NCBI RefSeq assembly: GCF_018598555.1 | Contig: NZ_JAHEWN010000002.1 | Span: 62,001 to 126,000 of the forward strand | Direction of reading: 5' to 3' | Source of the DNA: Curtobacterium aurantiacum | Lineage (GTDB): Bacteria; Actinomycetota; Actinomycetes; Actinomycetales; Microbacteriaceae | DNA length: 64,000 bases | Part shown: positions 16,868 to 25,454 of the stretch, piece by piece | How positions within the stretch are numbered: position 1 is the stretch's first letter | Layout: each line of letters opens with the position of its first letter | Notes under the pieces: model-generated | The model's database searches: none | What the model saw: the letters and a program-made list of their open reading frames with translations, nothing else | What the model was told of the DNA's origin: nothing | Made by a program: the position numbers and the translations under genes

Positions 16868-17334
16868 CCGGGGCCGGGGCGTACGCGCTCCTCGCCCTGC
16901 CGTTCTTCGCCGTCACGGCCGTCGTGGCCGTGGTCGCCGGCATCGTCGCCGCCCGCCGGGCCCGGGCGGCGGGTCGACGGCCTGCGATCGGGCGCCGGGT
17001 CGCGGTGCTCACGTCGGTGATCGCCGGCGTCGCGCTGCTGGTGATGACGATCGTGTTCGACAACGTCATCGTCACCCTGCGCATCGTCGCCTACGACCCC
17101 TCGCTCATCAGCGGTGCGAAGATCGGTGCGATCCCGGTCGAGGACCTCGCCTACGCGATGTCGGCCATCGTGCTGCTGCCCAGCCTGTGGGTCCTGTTCG
17201 ACCGGACGGGCGGAAACGACCGGACGGGCGGACACGACCGGACGGGCGGACGCGACCGGACGGGCGGACGCGACCGGACCGGCGCGCGCCCCGCGCCCGA
17301 CCCGACCCCAGCACCAGCGGAGGACACGAAGTGA
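16864..17334 (+). CDS. crtYf: C50 carotenoid epsilon-cyclase subunit CrtYf with DRTGG repeat tail
   Basis: This second cyclase subunit has 156 residues. The first about 115 carry three membrane helices and the conserved GAIPVEDLAYAMSAIVLLPSLW block. The last 40 residues are unusual: five hexapeptides DRTGG-x (N, H, R, R, then DRTGAR) followed by a Pro/Ala-rich end. Known CrtYf proteins end near the third helix, so the tail is an addition, encoded by an 18-bp minisatellite. The start GTG 16864 is inside the crtYe stop. It acts with CrtYe at the membrane. Confidence 0.9.
   Translation: MTGAGAYALLALPFFAVTAVVAVVAGIVAARRARAAGRRPAIGRRVAVLTSVIAGVALLVMTIVFDNVIVTLRIVAYDPSLISGAKIGAIPVEDLAYAMSAIVLLPSLWVLFDRTGGNDRTGGHDRTGGRDRTGGRDRTGARPAPDPTPAPAEDTK
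17200..17289 (+). repeat. 18-bp minisatellite inside crtYf (5 units)
   Basis: Five in-frame 18-bp units, GACCGGACGGGCGGA plus a variable codon, encode DRTGG-N, -H, -R, -R and DRTGAR. Units 3 and 4 are identical. The period is a multiple of three, so unit gain or loss would keep the reading frame. Confidence 0.9.
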
Positions 17335-18257
17335 ACGCCAGCACCGCCTCCAGGCCGTCGACCATGCGTGCCCTGTTCGTGTCGTCGCGCCCGATCAGCT
17401 GGGTGAACACCGCCTACCCGTTCGGCGCCGCGTACCTGCTCGGCAGCGGGGTCGGCGTCGAGGGCGGCGGCGGGTTCTCGCTCGTCGCGTTCCTCGTCGG
17501 CGTCGTGTACTTCCTGGTGCCCTACAACCTGGCGATGTACGGCATCAACGACGTCTTCGACTACGAGTCCGACCTGCGCAACCCGCGGAAGGGCGGCGTC
17601 GAGGGGGCCCTGCTCGACAAGAGCGTCCACCGCACGACACTGTGGGCCGTCGTCGTCACGAACGTGCCGTTCCTGGTGGCCCTCGTGGTGCTCGGCGCGA
17701 TGAGCGGCAACGGCCCGTGGTCGTGGCTCGTCCTGGCGATCAGCGTGTTCGCGGTCATCGCGTACTCGGCGCCGGGGCTGCGGTTCAAGGAGAAGCCGTT
17801 CCTCGACTCGCTCACGTCGAGCACCCACTTCGTCTCGCCGGCGGTCTACGGCCTCGCCCTGGCGGGTCCGCACTGGACCGGCGAGCTCGTCGCCGTGTGC
17901 ATCGCGTTCTTCCTGTGGGGCGTGGCCTCGCACGCGTTCGGTGCCGTGCAGGACGTCCTGGCCGACCGGGCCGGCGGCATCGGATCCGTCGCGACCGTGA
18001 TCGGCGCCCGGGCCACCGTCCGCCTGGCCTTCGTCGCCTACCTGGTCGCCGGGGTCGCGCTGCTGTTCTCGGCCTTCCCGGGGCCGATCGCCGCCGTCGT
18101 CGTGATCCCCTACGCGCTCAACGTGCTGCCGTGGTGGAACATCACGGACCAGGGGGCCGAGGCCGCGAACGCCGGCTGGAAGCGGTTCCTCTGGATCAAC
18201 TACCTGGCCGGGTTCATCGTCACCATGGCACTCATCACCTACGCCTTCACGCACTGA
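17331..18257 (+). CDS. crtEb: lycopene elongase (CrtEb, UbiA prenyltransferase family)
   Basis: The 308-residue integral membrane prenyltransferase adds two C5 units to lycopene (C40) to make the C50 skeleton, flavuxanthin. The UbiA motif GINDVFDYESD (residues about 75-85) supplies the Mg-diphosphate Asp residues, and a second Asp-rich loop appears as GAVQDVLADRAG. About nine helices are predicted. The start GTG 17331 overlaps the crtYf stop, with GGAGG about 8 nt upstream. It is the last gene of the operon; no strong hairpin follows before the next gene. Confidence 0.93.
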   Translation: MNASTASRPSTMRALFVSSRPISWVNTAYPFGAAYLLGSGVGVEGGGGFSLVAFLVGVVYFLVPYNLAMYGINDVFDYESDLRNPRKGGVEGALLDKSVHRTTLWAVVVTNVPFLVALVVLGAMSGNGPWSWLVLAISVFAVIAYSAPGLRFKEKPFLDSLTSSTHFVSPAVYGLALAGPHWTGELVAVCIAFFLWGVASHAFGAVQDVLADRAGGIGSVATVIGARATVRLAFVAYLVAGVALLFSAFPGPIAAVVVIPYALNVLPWWNITDQGAEAANAGWKRFLWINYLAGFIVTMALITYAFTH

Positions 18258-18286
18258 CAGACTGGACGCACGCACCGCGGCGACCG

Positions 18287-18299
18287 TGGTGTGACACCA
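18287..18299. promoter_or_regulatory. 13-bp palindrome before the Gfo/Idh gene
   Basis: TGGTGTGACACCA is a perfect palindrome around a central G, 31 bp before ATG 18331. It is the only ordered feature in the 73-bp gap after crtEb and could be an operator. The regulator is unknown. Confidence 0.3.
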
Positions 18300-18330
18300 G
18301 CCACGACGGCAGCCACGAAGGAGTGCACGC

Positions 18331-19374
18331 ATGAGCGTCCGGATCATCCACGTCGGTCTCGGAGGGTGGGGCGGCAACTGGGCCCGCACCGCCATCCCCG
18401 AGGTGTCGGAAGTGCAGGTGGTCGGGATCGTCGACCCGTCGGCGCCGACGCTCGAGGCCGTGCGGACCGACCTCGGGCTCCCGGCGTCCGCTGCGTTCGC
18501 GTCCCTCACCGAGGCGCTCGCCGGGGTCGAGGCCGACGCCGTCGTCATCACGGCACCCGCGGTCACCCACGTGCCGCTCGCCCTCGAGGCCCTCGAGGCC
18601 GGCAAGCACGTCCTGGTCGAGAAGCCGTTCGCGAACACCACGGCCGAGGCCGTCGTCGCGGTCCGTCGCGCCGAGCAGCTCGGCCTGGTGCTGCAGGTCA
18701 GCCAGAACTACCGCTGGTACCCGGCGCCCCGGGTCGTGCAGGAGATGCTCGAGGCGGACGTCGTCGGCGAGGTCTCCGCGATCAACGTCGACTTCCGGCA
18801 GTGGGACAACGACCAGCCCGCGGCGACGTACCCGCACTACCGGTTCCCCCACGCGATGATCAACGACATGGCGATCCACCACTTCGACCTGCTCCGGATG
18901 ATCACCGGACAGGAAGCCGTGCGGGTCTTCGCCAAGGCGAGCTACCCGGCGTACAGCAAGTACCAGGACGAAGCGGTCGCCTCGATGATCATCGAGCTCG
19001 ACGGCGGCACGGTCGTCAACTACCGCGGCAGCTGGCTGAGCCGTGGCCCGCGAACCGCCTGGGCGGGCGAGTGGAGCATCGAGGGCGAGGACGGCGAACT
19101 CTGGTTCACGAGCCGCGACGGCGAGCCGAACGCCGTGGAGGGCGACCGGGTCACCCTCCGTCGCACCCAGGACGACGCGGCCGAGCTGGTCGAGCTCCCC
19201 GTGCTCGCGCACACCGACCGCCAGGGCGGGCTGCAGGCGTTCGCCCGCTCCGTGCAAGGTGGCCCGGCGCCCGAGACGAGCGGCCGCGACAACCTGCGGA
19301 GCCTCGCACTGATGGAGGCTGCCACGCGGTCGGCCGCATCCGGCCTGCCCGAGGACGTCGTCGTCCCGTCCTGA
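18331..19374 (+). CDS. Gfo/Idh/MocA-family NAD(P)-dependent oxidoreductase
   Basis: This 347-residue soluble protein has an N-terminal Rossmann fold (IIHVGLGGWGGNW, residues about 5-17), the family EKP motif (VEKPFANT, about 94-101) with its catalytic Lys, and the IHHFDLLR His/Asp motif (about 184-191). Such enzymes oxidise or reduce sugars, inositols and related polyols; the substrate is not evident. GGAG lies close upstream. It follows the carotenoid operon but shows no link to it and ends in a hairpin. Confidence 0.87.
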   Translation: MSVRIIHVGLGGWGGNWARTAIPEVSEVQVVGIVDPSAPTLEAVRTDLGLPASAAFASLTEALAGVEADAVVITAPAVTHVPLALEALEAGKHVLVEKPFANTTAEAVVAVRRAEQLGLVLQVSQNYRWYPAPRVVQEMLEADVVGEVSAINVDFRQWDNDQPAATYPHYRFPHAMINDMAIHHFDLLRMITGQEAVRVFAKASYPAYSKYQDEAVASMIIELDGGTVVNYRGSWLSRGPRTAWAGEWSIEGEDGELWFTSRDGEPNAVEGDRVTLRRTQDDAAELVELPVLAHTDRQGGLQAFARSVQGGPAPETSGRDNLRSLALMEAATRSAASGLPEDVVVPS

Positions 19375-19389
19375 CCAACCACCCACCGT

Positions 19390-19425
19390 CTGGAGGCGCG
19401 GGGCGGGCCCGCACCGCGCCTCCAG
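19390..19425. terminator. bidirectional hairpin terminator
   Basis: CTGGAGGCGCGG (19390-19401) pairs with CCGCGCCTCCAG (19414-19425) over a 12-nt loop, between convergent genes. Confidence 0.65.
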
Positions 19426-19539
19426 TCCGGCCGTGGTCGCGCCCACCGCGTCGGCGACGTTTCGCGCTCACCGACAGTCCACGCGTCGGAGCGCCCGTGA
19501 GGTGTCGCTGCGCGCGTGGACTCGCGAGCTGGTCGCGCG

Positions 19540-20280
19540 TCAGGCGGCGCCGGCCACCCGCCGCGCCTGCGCGACCGCCCGCCGCACGCCGAGTGACCAG
19601 CCCGGCCCGTGGCCGGGCAGCACGTGCTTCGCCTCGGTGTCCGTGAGCCGGTCGAGCGACGCGACCGCCGTGTCGACGTCGGAGGTCGCCGCAGGTGCGA
19701 CGATCCGCGGTCCGATCCCGCCCGTGTACGGGTCGAAGGTGACGAGCGCGTCCCCGGCGATCACGGCGTCGCGGTCGGCGAAGTGCAGCGCCACGTGGCC
19801 GTCGGTGTGCCCCGGGGTCTCGATGATCCACGGATTGCCCGGCACGTCGGCGCGGTTCTCCAGCGGTTCGGTGTCCGCAATGCCGTCGACTGTGACCGCA
19901 CCGGCGAGCAGCATCCGGCCCAGGGGGCGCAGACCACCCGGGTGGAGCGCGACGAACCCGAAGCGGTTCGTCTGCGGTCGGTACGAGTACGGGTGCGCGG
20001 CGAGGTGCCGATCGCCCGGGTGGACGAACACGGGCGTGCCCCAGTCGCGGTGCATGCGTGCGGCGGTGCCGACGTGGTCGAAGTGCCCGTGCGTGAGCAG
20101 GAGCCCCTCGACCCGGTCGGGGGTGTAGCCCAGGTCGTGCACGGCGAGCTGCAGGTGCGGCCACGCGGCGGGCAACCCCGCGTCGACGACGAGCAACCGG
20201 TCGCCGGTCTCGACGAGGTACGTGTTGGTGTGTGCGATCTCGAGGCGGTGGATCCCCTCGGCGGCGTCCCGGAAGAGCAT
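19540..20280 (-). CDS. MBL-fold metallo-hydrolase
   Basis: The 246-residue protein starts at ATG 20280 (MLFRDAAEGIH). The metal-binding motif is LLTHGHFDHVGT (H-x-H-x-D-H, residues about 65-76), followed by ETPGHTDGHVALHFADRDAVIAGD in part (GHTDGH, AGD) and LPGHGPGW. These are the His/Asp ligands of a glyoxalase-II-like dizinc hydrolase. The substrate is unknown, and thioester or lactone hydrolysis would be typical. The longer open frame upstream is antisense to the DUF3618 gene and is not used. Confidence 0.85.
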   Translation of the reverse strand: MLFRDAAEGIHRLEIAHTNTYLVETGDRLLVVDAGLPAAWPHLQLAVHDLGYTPDRVEGLLLTHGHFDHVGTAARMHRDWGTPVFVHPGDRHLAAHPYSYRPQTNRFGFVALHPGGLRPLGRMLLAGAVTVDGIADTEPLENRADVPGNPWIIETPGHTDGHVALHFADRDAVIAGDALVTFDPYTGGIGPRIVAPAATSDVDTAVASLDRLTDTEAKHVLPGHGPGWSLGVRRAVAQARRVAGAA

Positions 20281-20343
20281 GTGCGGCACGGTAGACGCGG
20301 CCTGCTGGGCACGGTCCCGGGTGGGACGTGTACGAAATGGGGA

Positions 20344-20859
20344 ATGGCCAAGGACAGTCTGCCCGAGCTCGAACTCGCCAACGTGCGCACCCGCGAGGGC
20401 ATCACGGACACCGTGACGGAGCTGAAGCGGCGTGCGGACCTGCCCGCCCGGACGCGGCTCGCGGTCGCCAAGACGAAGCAGCGGTGGCACCGCGACCCCA
20501 CGCCCCTGGTGGCGATGGGCATCACCGGGCTGACCGGTGTCGCGGCGATCGTCCTCGGCATCGCGCTGCGGAACCGCCCGGCCGGGCACCTCGCCGCGCC
20601 GCCCGCGAACTCGGCGTTCACCGCGCTGCTGCCGTTCGGCGCGCGCGGCGACGCCCCCTCGGCGAAGGAGCAGGCGCAGGGTGGACGGAAAGGCCGCAAG
20701 GCGCGGGCGAAGGCCGCCGAGGAAGCCCTCGAGCGTGACCCGGCGCACAAGGCGCGGGTGAAGCAGCAGGTCGGCATCGCGGCGGTCCAGCGACGGGCGA
20801 CCAAGAACCGCAAGCAGGCGGTCAAGCGGTCGAAGCAGGCCGCGAAGGCGAGAGGGTAG
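20344..20859 (+). CDS. DUF3618-like single-pass membrane protein
   Basis: This 171-residue protein starts at ATG 20344, 7 nt after a -10-like TACGAA, so probably leaderless. The N-terminal TREGITDTVTELKRRADLPAR and a helix near residues 55-75 (VAMGITGLTGVAAIVLGIAL) resemble DUF3618 proteins. A long Lys/Arg/Ala-rich C-terminus follows (residues about 110-171). The function of the family is unknown. It lies 4 bp before the YihY gene and is probably co-transcribed with it. Confidence 0.7.
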   Translation: MAKDSLPELELANVRTREGITDTVTELKRRADLPARTRLAVAKTKQRWHRDPTPLVAMGITGLTGVAAIVLGIALRNRPAGHLAAPPANSAFTALLPFGARGDAPSAKEQAQGGRKGRKARAKAAEEALERDPAHKARVKQQVGIAAVQRRATKNRKQAVKRSKQAAKARG

Positions 20860-20863
20860 GCAC

Positions 20864-21895
20864 ATGGCGCACGAAGAGCAGAAGCCGGATCCGGACGACT
20901 CCCGGAAGCCCGACAACCCCACCGACCTCAAGAAGCCGACGCTCGTCTACACGCTCAAGAAGACGCTGCGCGAGTTCACGAGCGACCAGTGCACCGACCT
21001 GGCGGCGAGCCTGACGTACTACTCGGTGCTCGCGCTGTTCCCCGGGCTGCTGGCGGTCGTGTCGATCCTCGGCCTGGTGTCGGATCCGGCGAAGACCATC
21101 GACGCCCTGCTGCAGGTGATCCGCAACGTCGGGGGCGGTGACGTCGCGAACCTGCTGAAGGAGCCGGTGAACGGCCTGGTCCGCTCGCCCGCCGCCCCGG
21201 TCACGTTCATCGTCGGTATCCTCGGTGCGCTCTGGTCGGCCTCCGGCTACGTCGGCGCGTTCGGCCGTGCCATGAACCGGATCTACAACGTCCGCGAGGG
21301 CCGTCCGATCTGGAAGCTCCGTCCGATCATGCTCGGGGTCACGGTGACCACCGTCGTCCTGCTCGTGATCGGTCTGCTGGTCCTGGTGAGCGCTCCGCTC
21401 GCCCGCAGCTTCGGCGACGTCATCGGCCTCGGCGACGTGGCCGTCACCGTCCTGTCGATCGTGCAGTGGCCGATCCTGCTCGTCATCGCGATCATCGTCG
21501 TCGCGGTGCTCTACTACTGGTCACCGAACGTCAAGCAGCCGAAGTTCACGTGGGTCAGCGGCGGCTCGATCCTGGCGCTCCTCATCTGGATCATCGCGAG
21601 CGTCGGCTTCGGGTTCTACGTCGGCAACTTCTCCAACTACAACGCCACGTACGGCTCCCTCGGTGGGGTCATCGTGTTCCTGCTGTGGATCTGGATCACG
21701 AACAACGCCCTGCTCTTCGGTGCCGAGTTCGACGCCGAGATCGAGCGGGGTCGCGAGCTGCAGGCCGGCATCCGCGCGGAGGAGGACATCCAGCTCCCCG
21801 AGCGCGACACCCGCCAGATCGAGAAGCAGGACGAGAAGCGGGCGCAGGACGTGCTCGAGGGCATCCGCATCCGCCAGGGCGTCGACAACGACTGA
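20864..21895 (+). CDS. YihY/UPF0761 (BrkB-like) membrane protein
   Basis: The 343-residue protein has about six membrane helices between charged termini. The family hallmarks are ASLTYYSVLALFPGLLAVVS (residues about 47-66) and the last loop GSLGGVIVFLLWIWITNNALLFGAE. The C-terminal about 65 residues are highly charged. YihY proteins were once called ribonuclease BN, but that activity belongs elsewhere; their role is unknown. It is probably expressed with the preceding DUF3618 gene. Confidence 0.9.
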   Translation: MAHEEQKPDPDDSRKPDNPTDLKKPTLVYTLKKTLREFTSDQCTDLAASLTYYSVLALFPGLLAVVSILGLVSDPAKTIDALLQVIRNVGGGDVANLLKEPVNGLVRSPAAPVTFIVGILGALWSASGYVGAFGRAMNRIYNVREGRPIWKLRPIMLGVTVTTVVLLVIGLLVLVSAPLARSFGDVIGLGDVAVTVLSIVQWPILLVIAIIVVAVLYYWSPNVKQPKFTWVSGGSILALLIWIIASVGFGFYVGNFSNYNATYGSLGGVIVFLLWIWITNNALLFGAEFDAEIERGRELQAGIRAEEDIQLPERDTRQIEKQDEKRAQDVLEGIRIRQGVDND

Positions 21896-21956
21896 GCGTC
21901 GCGCGTCCGACCAGCGCTGACGGGCGCTCTCCGGGTCGGGGCGCTACGGTGCGAGC

Positions 21957-22448
21957 GTGCCGTCCTTCCTCGAGGGGCTCCCGTTCCGGTGGCTCGTCCT
22001 CGCGCTCTTCGTGATCGTGTTCTGCCGTGCGCAGGCCACGTACTGGGTCGCGCGGCTCGCGGTGACGGGTGCATCTCGATCGCGGTGGGGTGGCTGGCTG
22101 CGGTCGCCGGCCGTCCGTCGCGGTTCGGCGCTGCTCGAACGCTGGGGCCTGCCCGTCGTGACGGTGAGCTTCGTCGTGGTCGGGTTGCAGACGGTGATGA
22201 ACGCCGCAGCGGGGCTCGCCCGGGTCGCCTGGTGGCGGTACACGATCGCGATGGTGCCGGGGTGCGTCGCGTGGGCCTTCCTGTACGCGACCGTCGGGCT
22301 CGCCGTCTTCTGGGCGGTCGTCGCGGCGCTCGCCGGCTCGCCGTGGGGCATCGCGGCGCTCGCGGGTCTCGTGGTCGCCGCCGTCGTCGCGCTGACGGTC
22401 CTGCGTCGTCGCCGCGACCGCACAGGAGGCCCGGCCCGGCTTCCGTAG
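21957..22448 (+). CDS. DedA/VTT-domain-like membrane protein
   Basis: This 163-residue protein starts at GTG 21957, 6 nt after TACGGT, so probably leaderless. About four helices are seen. FVIVFCRAQATYWVARL near the N-terminus and NAAAGLARVAWWRYTIAMVPG in the middle (quoted in part: GLARVAWWRYT) match the VTT/SNARE-associated fold of DedA proteins, which handle lipid-carrier or envelope transport. It is shorter than typical DedA (about 200 residues), so the assignment is moderate. An SDR gene follows after 10 bp. Confidence 0.65.
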   Translation: MPSFLEGLPFRWLVLALFVIVFCRAQATYWVARLAVTGASRSRWGGWLRSPAVRRGSALLERWGLPVVTVSFVVVGLQTVMNAAAGLARVAWWRYTIAMVPGCVAWAFLYATVGLAVFWAVVAALAGSPWGIAALAGLVVAAVVALTVLRRRRDRTGGPARLP

Positions 22449-22458
22449 GCTGACCTCC

Positions 22459-23154
22459 GTGACGACAGACCAGCTCCAGAACCGTCCGGTCGCCCTGGTG
22501 ACCGGAGCCACCCGCGGCATCGGCCGCGCGATCGCCGCCGACCTCGGCCGCACCCACCACGTGCTCGTGGGCGGTCGGTCCGCCGACGCCGTGGACGCCC
22601 TCGTCCAGGAGCTGCCGAGCGCGGCGCCGTTCGTCGGTGACCTGGGCGCGGGCGAGGTCCCCGCGCTGCCGGAGCGGCTCGACGTGCTCGTGCACTCCGC
22701 GGGCGTCGAGCAGGGCACCACCGTCGCCGACACCCCGCGCGCGGTGTGGGAGCAGGTCTTCGCGACGAACGTGTTCGCGGTCGCCGACCTCACCCGGCTG
22801 GCGCTGCCGGCACTCCGCGCGGCGCGGGGCATCGTGGTGCCGATCAACAGCGGCTCCGGGTTCCACTCCGGCCCCGGCGGTGGCGTGTACGCGGCGTCGA
22901 AGTTCGCGCTGCGGGCCTTCGCCGACGCCCTGCGTGAAGAGGAGCGGGCGAACGGCGTGCGGGTGTCGAGCGTGCACCCGGGCCGGACCGACTCGGACAT
23001 GCAGCGGCAGCTCGTGGCGAAGCTCGGGGAGTCCTACGACACCGACTACTACCTGGCGCCCGAGGACGTGGCCGCCGCGGTCCGCACCGTCGTCGACCTG
23101 CCCGAGCGCGGCACCGTCGAGTCACTCGCGATCCGGCCGACCCGACGGCGCTGA
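22459..23154 (+). CDS. short-chain dehydrogenase/reductase
   Basis: This 231-residue classical SDR starts at GTG 22459 with a leaderless-type -10 box (TAGGCT, 22446-22451). It has the cofactor motif VTGATRGIGRAIA (residues about 13-25) and the catalytic Tyr/Lys in VYAASKFAL (about 144-152), preceded by the usual Ser region (INSGSGF). The substrate is unknown. It is convergent with the ABC-F gene, with 21 bp between stops. Confidence 0.9.
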   Translation: MTTDQLQNRPVALVTGATRGIGRAIAADLGRTHHVLVGGRSADAVDALVQELPSAAPFVGDLGAGEVPALPERLDVLVHSAGVEQGTTVADTPRAVWEQVFATNVFAVADLTRLALPALRAARGIVVPINSGSGFHSGPGGGVYAASKFALRAFADALREEERANGVRVSSVHPGRTDSDMQRQLVAKLGESYDTDYYLAPEDVAAAVRTVVDLPERGTVESLAIRPTRRR

Positions 23155-23175
23155 CACGCTGACGGTGACCATCGG

Positions 23176-24747
23176 CTACCGCAGCTCGATCCGGTCGTCG
23201 AGCTCGAGCCGTTCCAGGAACGTCTCGTCGTGGCTCACCACGACGAGGGCTCCCCGGTAGGCCCGCAGCGCGTCGACGAGCTGGTCGACGCTCGTCAGGT
23301 CGAGGTCGTTCGTCGGCTCGTCGAGCACGAGCAGCTGCGGTGGTGGGTCGGCGAGCACCAGGGCCGCCAGCGCCACCCGGAAGCGCTCGCCGCCGGACAG
23401 GTCCCCGGCCGGGCGGTCGACGGTGTCCCCGCGCACCAGGAACTTCGCCAGCCGGTTGCGGACCTCGGCGACGGGCACGTGCGGGGCGTCCCGGCGCACG
23501 TTGTCGAGGACCGTGACGGTGTCGTCCAGGCTGTCCTTCCGCTGCGGCAGGTACGCGATCCGGTCGACGTGGGCGAGGGCCGTGGTCTCGGGCAGCGGGT
23601 GCTCCCGGGCGGCGGGGTCACCGACGAGCTGCTCGAGCAGGGTGGACTTGCCGACCCCGTTGTCCCCGGTGACGGCGATCCGTTCCGGCCCTTGCACGAC
23701 GACGTCACGCCCGCGGACGGTCACGGTGGCGATCCGACGCGAGGCCGGCACGTCCGGGTCGGGCAGGGTGACGTGGATCGACTCGTCGTCGCGCAGACGG
23801 AGCTCGGCCTCGCGCTTGGTGGCGAGGGCGGCAGCTTCGTCGCCCGCGTACCCGACGCGCAGTCGGCCGGCGGTCTCCTGCGCCTTCTTCCGCTGCTCGT
23901 TCGCGAGGATCTTCGGCATCGAGCGGCCCGCTTTCTCGCCGGCCTTCGCACGCCGGGTGATCTTCGTCTCGGCCTCGATGCGCTGCCGCTTCTCGGTGCG
24001 GTGCCGCTGTTCGGCGACCCGGACCTCGCGCTCGACGGCGGCCTGCTGCACGGCGAGGTGTTCCTCGAACGCGCTGAACGTCCCGCCGAACACGGTCATC
24101 GCCCCGGCGCGGAGCTCCACGGTCTCGTCGACGTGCTCGAGGAGTTCCCGGTCGTGGCTGACGAGCACCAGGGTGCCCCGCCAGTCGTCGACCAGGTCGA
24201 GGAGCAACCCGCGGGCCCGGCGGTCCAGGTTGTTCGTCGGCTCGTCCAGGAACACGATCGGCCGGGCGCGCAACCGAACCCCGGCGACGGCGACGAGCAC
24301 CGACTGCCCGCCGGACAGCGTCGACACCGGCCGGTCGAGGTCGGCGCCGTCGAGCCCGACCCGGTCGAGCACCGCGGCGGCCCGTTCCTCCAGGTCCCAG
24401 TCGTCGCCGACTGCCTCGAGCTGTGCTGCCGTGGCGTCGCCGGCCAGGACGGCCCGGAGCGCGGTGAGTGTGGGACGGACGCCGAGCAGGTCGGCGACGG
24501 TGTCGTCCCTCCCGGTCGCGATGCGCTGCGGCAGGTGGTCGACGGGACCCGACGTCGCGATGCTGCCCGACGTGGGGTGGAGCCGGCCGGTCGCGAGCCG
24601 GACCAGCGTGGACTTGCCGGCCCCGTTCCTCCCGACCAGGCCGGTCCGGCCACGCCCGAAGGCGGCGGTGAGGTGGTCGAGCGCGACGGTGCCGTCGGGC
24701 CAGGCGAAGGTGACGTCGTGCAGGACGACGGACGGACTGGTGGGCAT
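23176..24747 (-). CDS. ABC-F family ATPase (ribosome-associated type)
   Basis: This 523-residue protein starts at ATG 24747 (MPTSPSVVLHD) with GGGAG about 10 nt upstream. It has two ABC domains and no membrane segment. NBD1 Walker A is [14 protein letters not shown] and signature STLSGGQSV. A basic linker follows (residues about 230-300). NBD2 Walker A is AVTGDNGVGKSTLL and signature DLSGGERFR, with VLDEPTNDLDL. ABC-F proteins work on ribosomes; some give resistance to macrolides, lincosamides or pleuromutilins. Whether this one is a resistance or a housekeeping member cannot be settled from sequence, although its hairpin-rich leader is suggestive. Confidence 0.88.
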   Translation of the reverse strand: MPTSPSVVLHDVTFAWPDGTVALDHLTAAFGRGRTGLVGRNGAGKSTLVRLATGRLHPTSGSIATSGPVDHLPQRIATGRDDTVADLLGVRPTLTALRAVLAGDATAAQLEAVGDDWDLEERAAAVLDRVGLDGADLDRPVSTLSGGQSVLVAVAGVRLRARPIVFLDEPTNNLDRRARGLLLDLVDDWRGTLVLVSHDRELLEHVDETVELRAGAMTVFGGTFSAFEEHLAVQQAAVEREVRVAEQRHRTEKRQRIEAETKITRRAKAGEKAGRSMPKILANEQRKKAQETAGRLRVGYAGDEAAALATKREAELRLRDDESIHVTLPDPDVPASRRIATVTVRGRDVVVQGPERIAVTGDNGVGKSTLLEQLVGDPAAREHPLPETTALAHVDRIAYLPQRKDSLDDTVTVLDNVRRDAPHVPVAEVRNRLAKFLVRGDTVDRPAGDLSGGERFRVALAALVLADPPPQLLVLDEPTNDLDLTSVDQLVDALRAYRGALVVVSHDETFLERLELDDRIELR

Positions 24748-24790
24748 GGGGGTGTCTCCCGGTGTCGATGCTGGGCGCACGACACCGAGG

Positions 24791-24868
24791 CCACCGCGGT
24801 GCGGTGGAGCGCCCGACGGGGCGCGCGATCACGGTGTCAGCGCGTGGGCTGAGCGGTACCGGTGATCG
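24791..24868 (-). promoter_or_regulatory. three consecutive hairpins in the ABC-F 5' leader
   Basis: Adjacent stems are CCACCGC/GCGGTGG (24791-24807), GCGCCC/GGGCGC (24809-24824) and CGATCAC/GTGATCG (24826-24868, extended by three further pairs beyond a bulge). They lie 44-121 bp upstream of the ABC-F start, where antibiotic-responsive attenuators of such genes usually sit. No leader peptide is obvious. Confidence 0.4.
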
Positions 24869-25020
24869 ACAGCAATCCGTCTGCTTCCGTCGGGGGCCCC
24901 CGTGTCCGCCATCCGTTCCGCCGGTCGGTCTCCCGCCCCGGCGGCCCCGCGATGACGACGAGGTGACCTCCACGGTAATCCCGTGACACGGGCACCCGCA
25001 AGGGATGACAGGCTGGGGGC

Positions 25021-25446
25021 ATGCCGGAGAACCTGTTGCCGACCCCGTCGTCGAACCCCGAGACCCTGCTGCCCGCCGAGCCGGAGGTGACCGCCGCGCT
25101 CGAGGCGGAGGCCCCCGTCGCCAGCGTGGTGGTGTCCTACCCGTCGTCGAGCCTGGCGTGGGCGCTGCTCGCCGACGAGGCGTGGGCGCGCGGCGCGACC
25201 CTCGAGTCCTACGCGTACGCCCGTGTCGGGTACCACCGCGGGCTCGATGCCCTGCGCAAGGCCGGCTGGCGCGGTGTCGGGCCGGTGCCGTGGTCGCACG
25301 GCCCCAACCGTGGCGTGCTGCGGGCGCTGTTCGCCCTGCGCCGTGCGGCCGAGGCGATCGAGGAGCCGGGCGAGGCCGAGCGCCTGACCGACTTCCTGAA
25401 CGCGAGCGACCCCGAGGCGCTGCCCGCCCTGTCCGCCGGCGCCTAG
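25021..25446 (+). CDS. DUF3151 family protein
   Basis: This 141-residue soluble protein is full-length for DUF3151, an actinobacterial family of unknown function. The conserved core is WALLADEAWARGATLESYAYARVGYHRGLDALR (quoted here by its key parts: LADEAW, SYAYARVGYHRGLD) followed by GWRGVGPVPWSHGPNRG. No signal or membrane segment is present. It is monocistronic and ends before a large palindromic terminator. Confidence 0.85.
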   Translation: MPENLLPTPSSNPETLLPAEPEVTAALEAEAPVASVVVSYPSSSLAWALLADEAWARGATLESYAYARVGYHRGLDALRKAGWRGVGPVPWSHGPNRGVLRALFALRRAAEAIEEPGEAERLTDFLNASDPEALPALSAGA

Positions 25447-25454
25447 GGCCTGGT

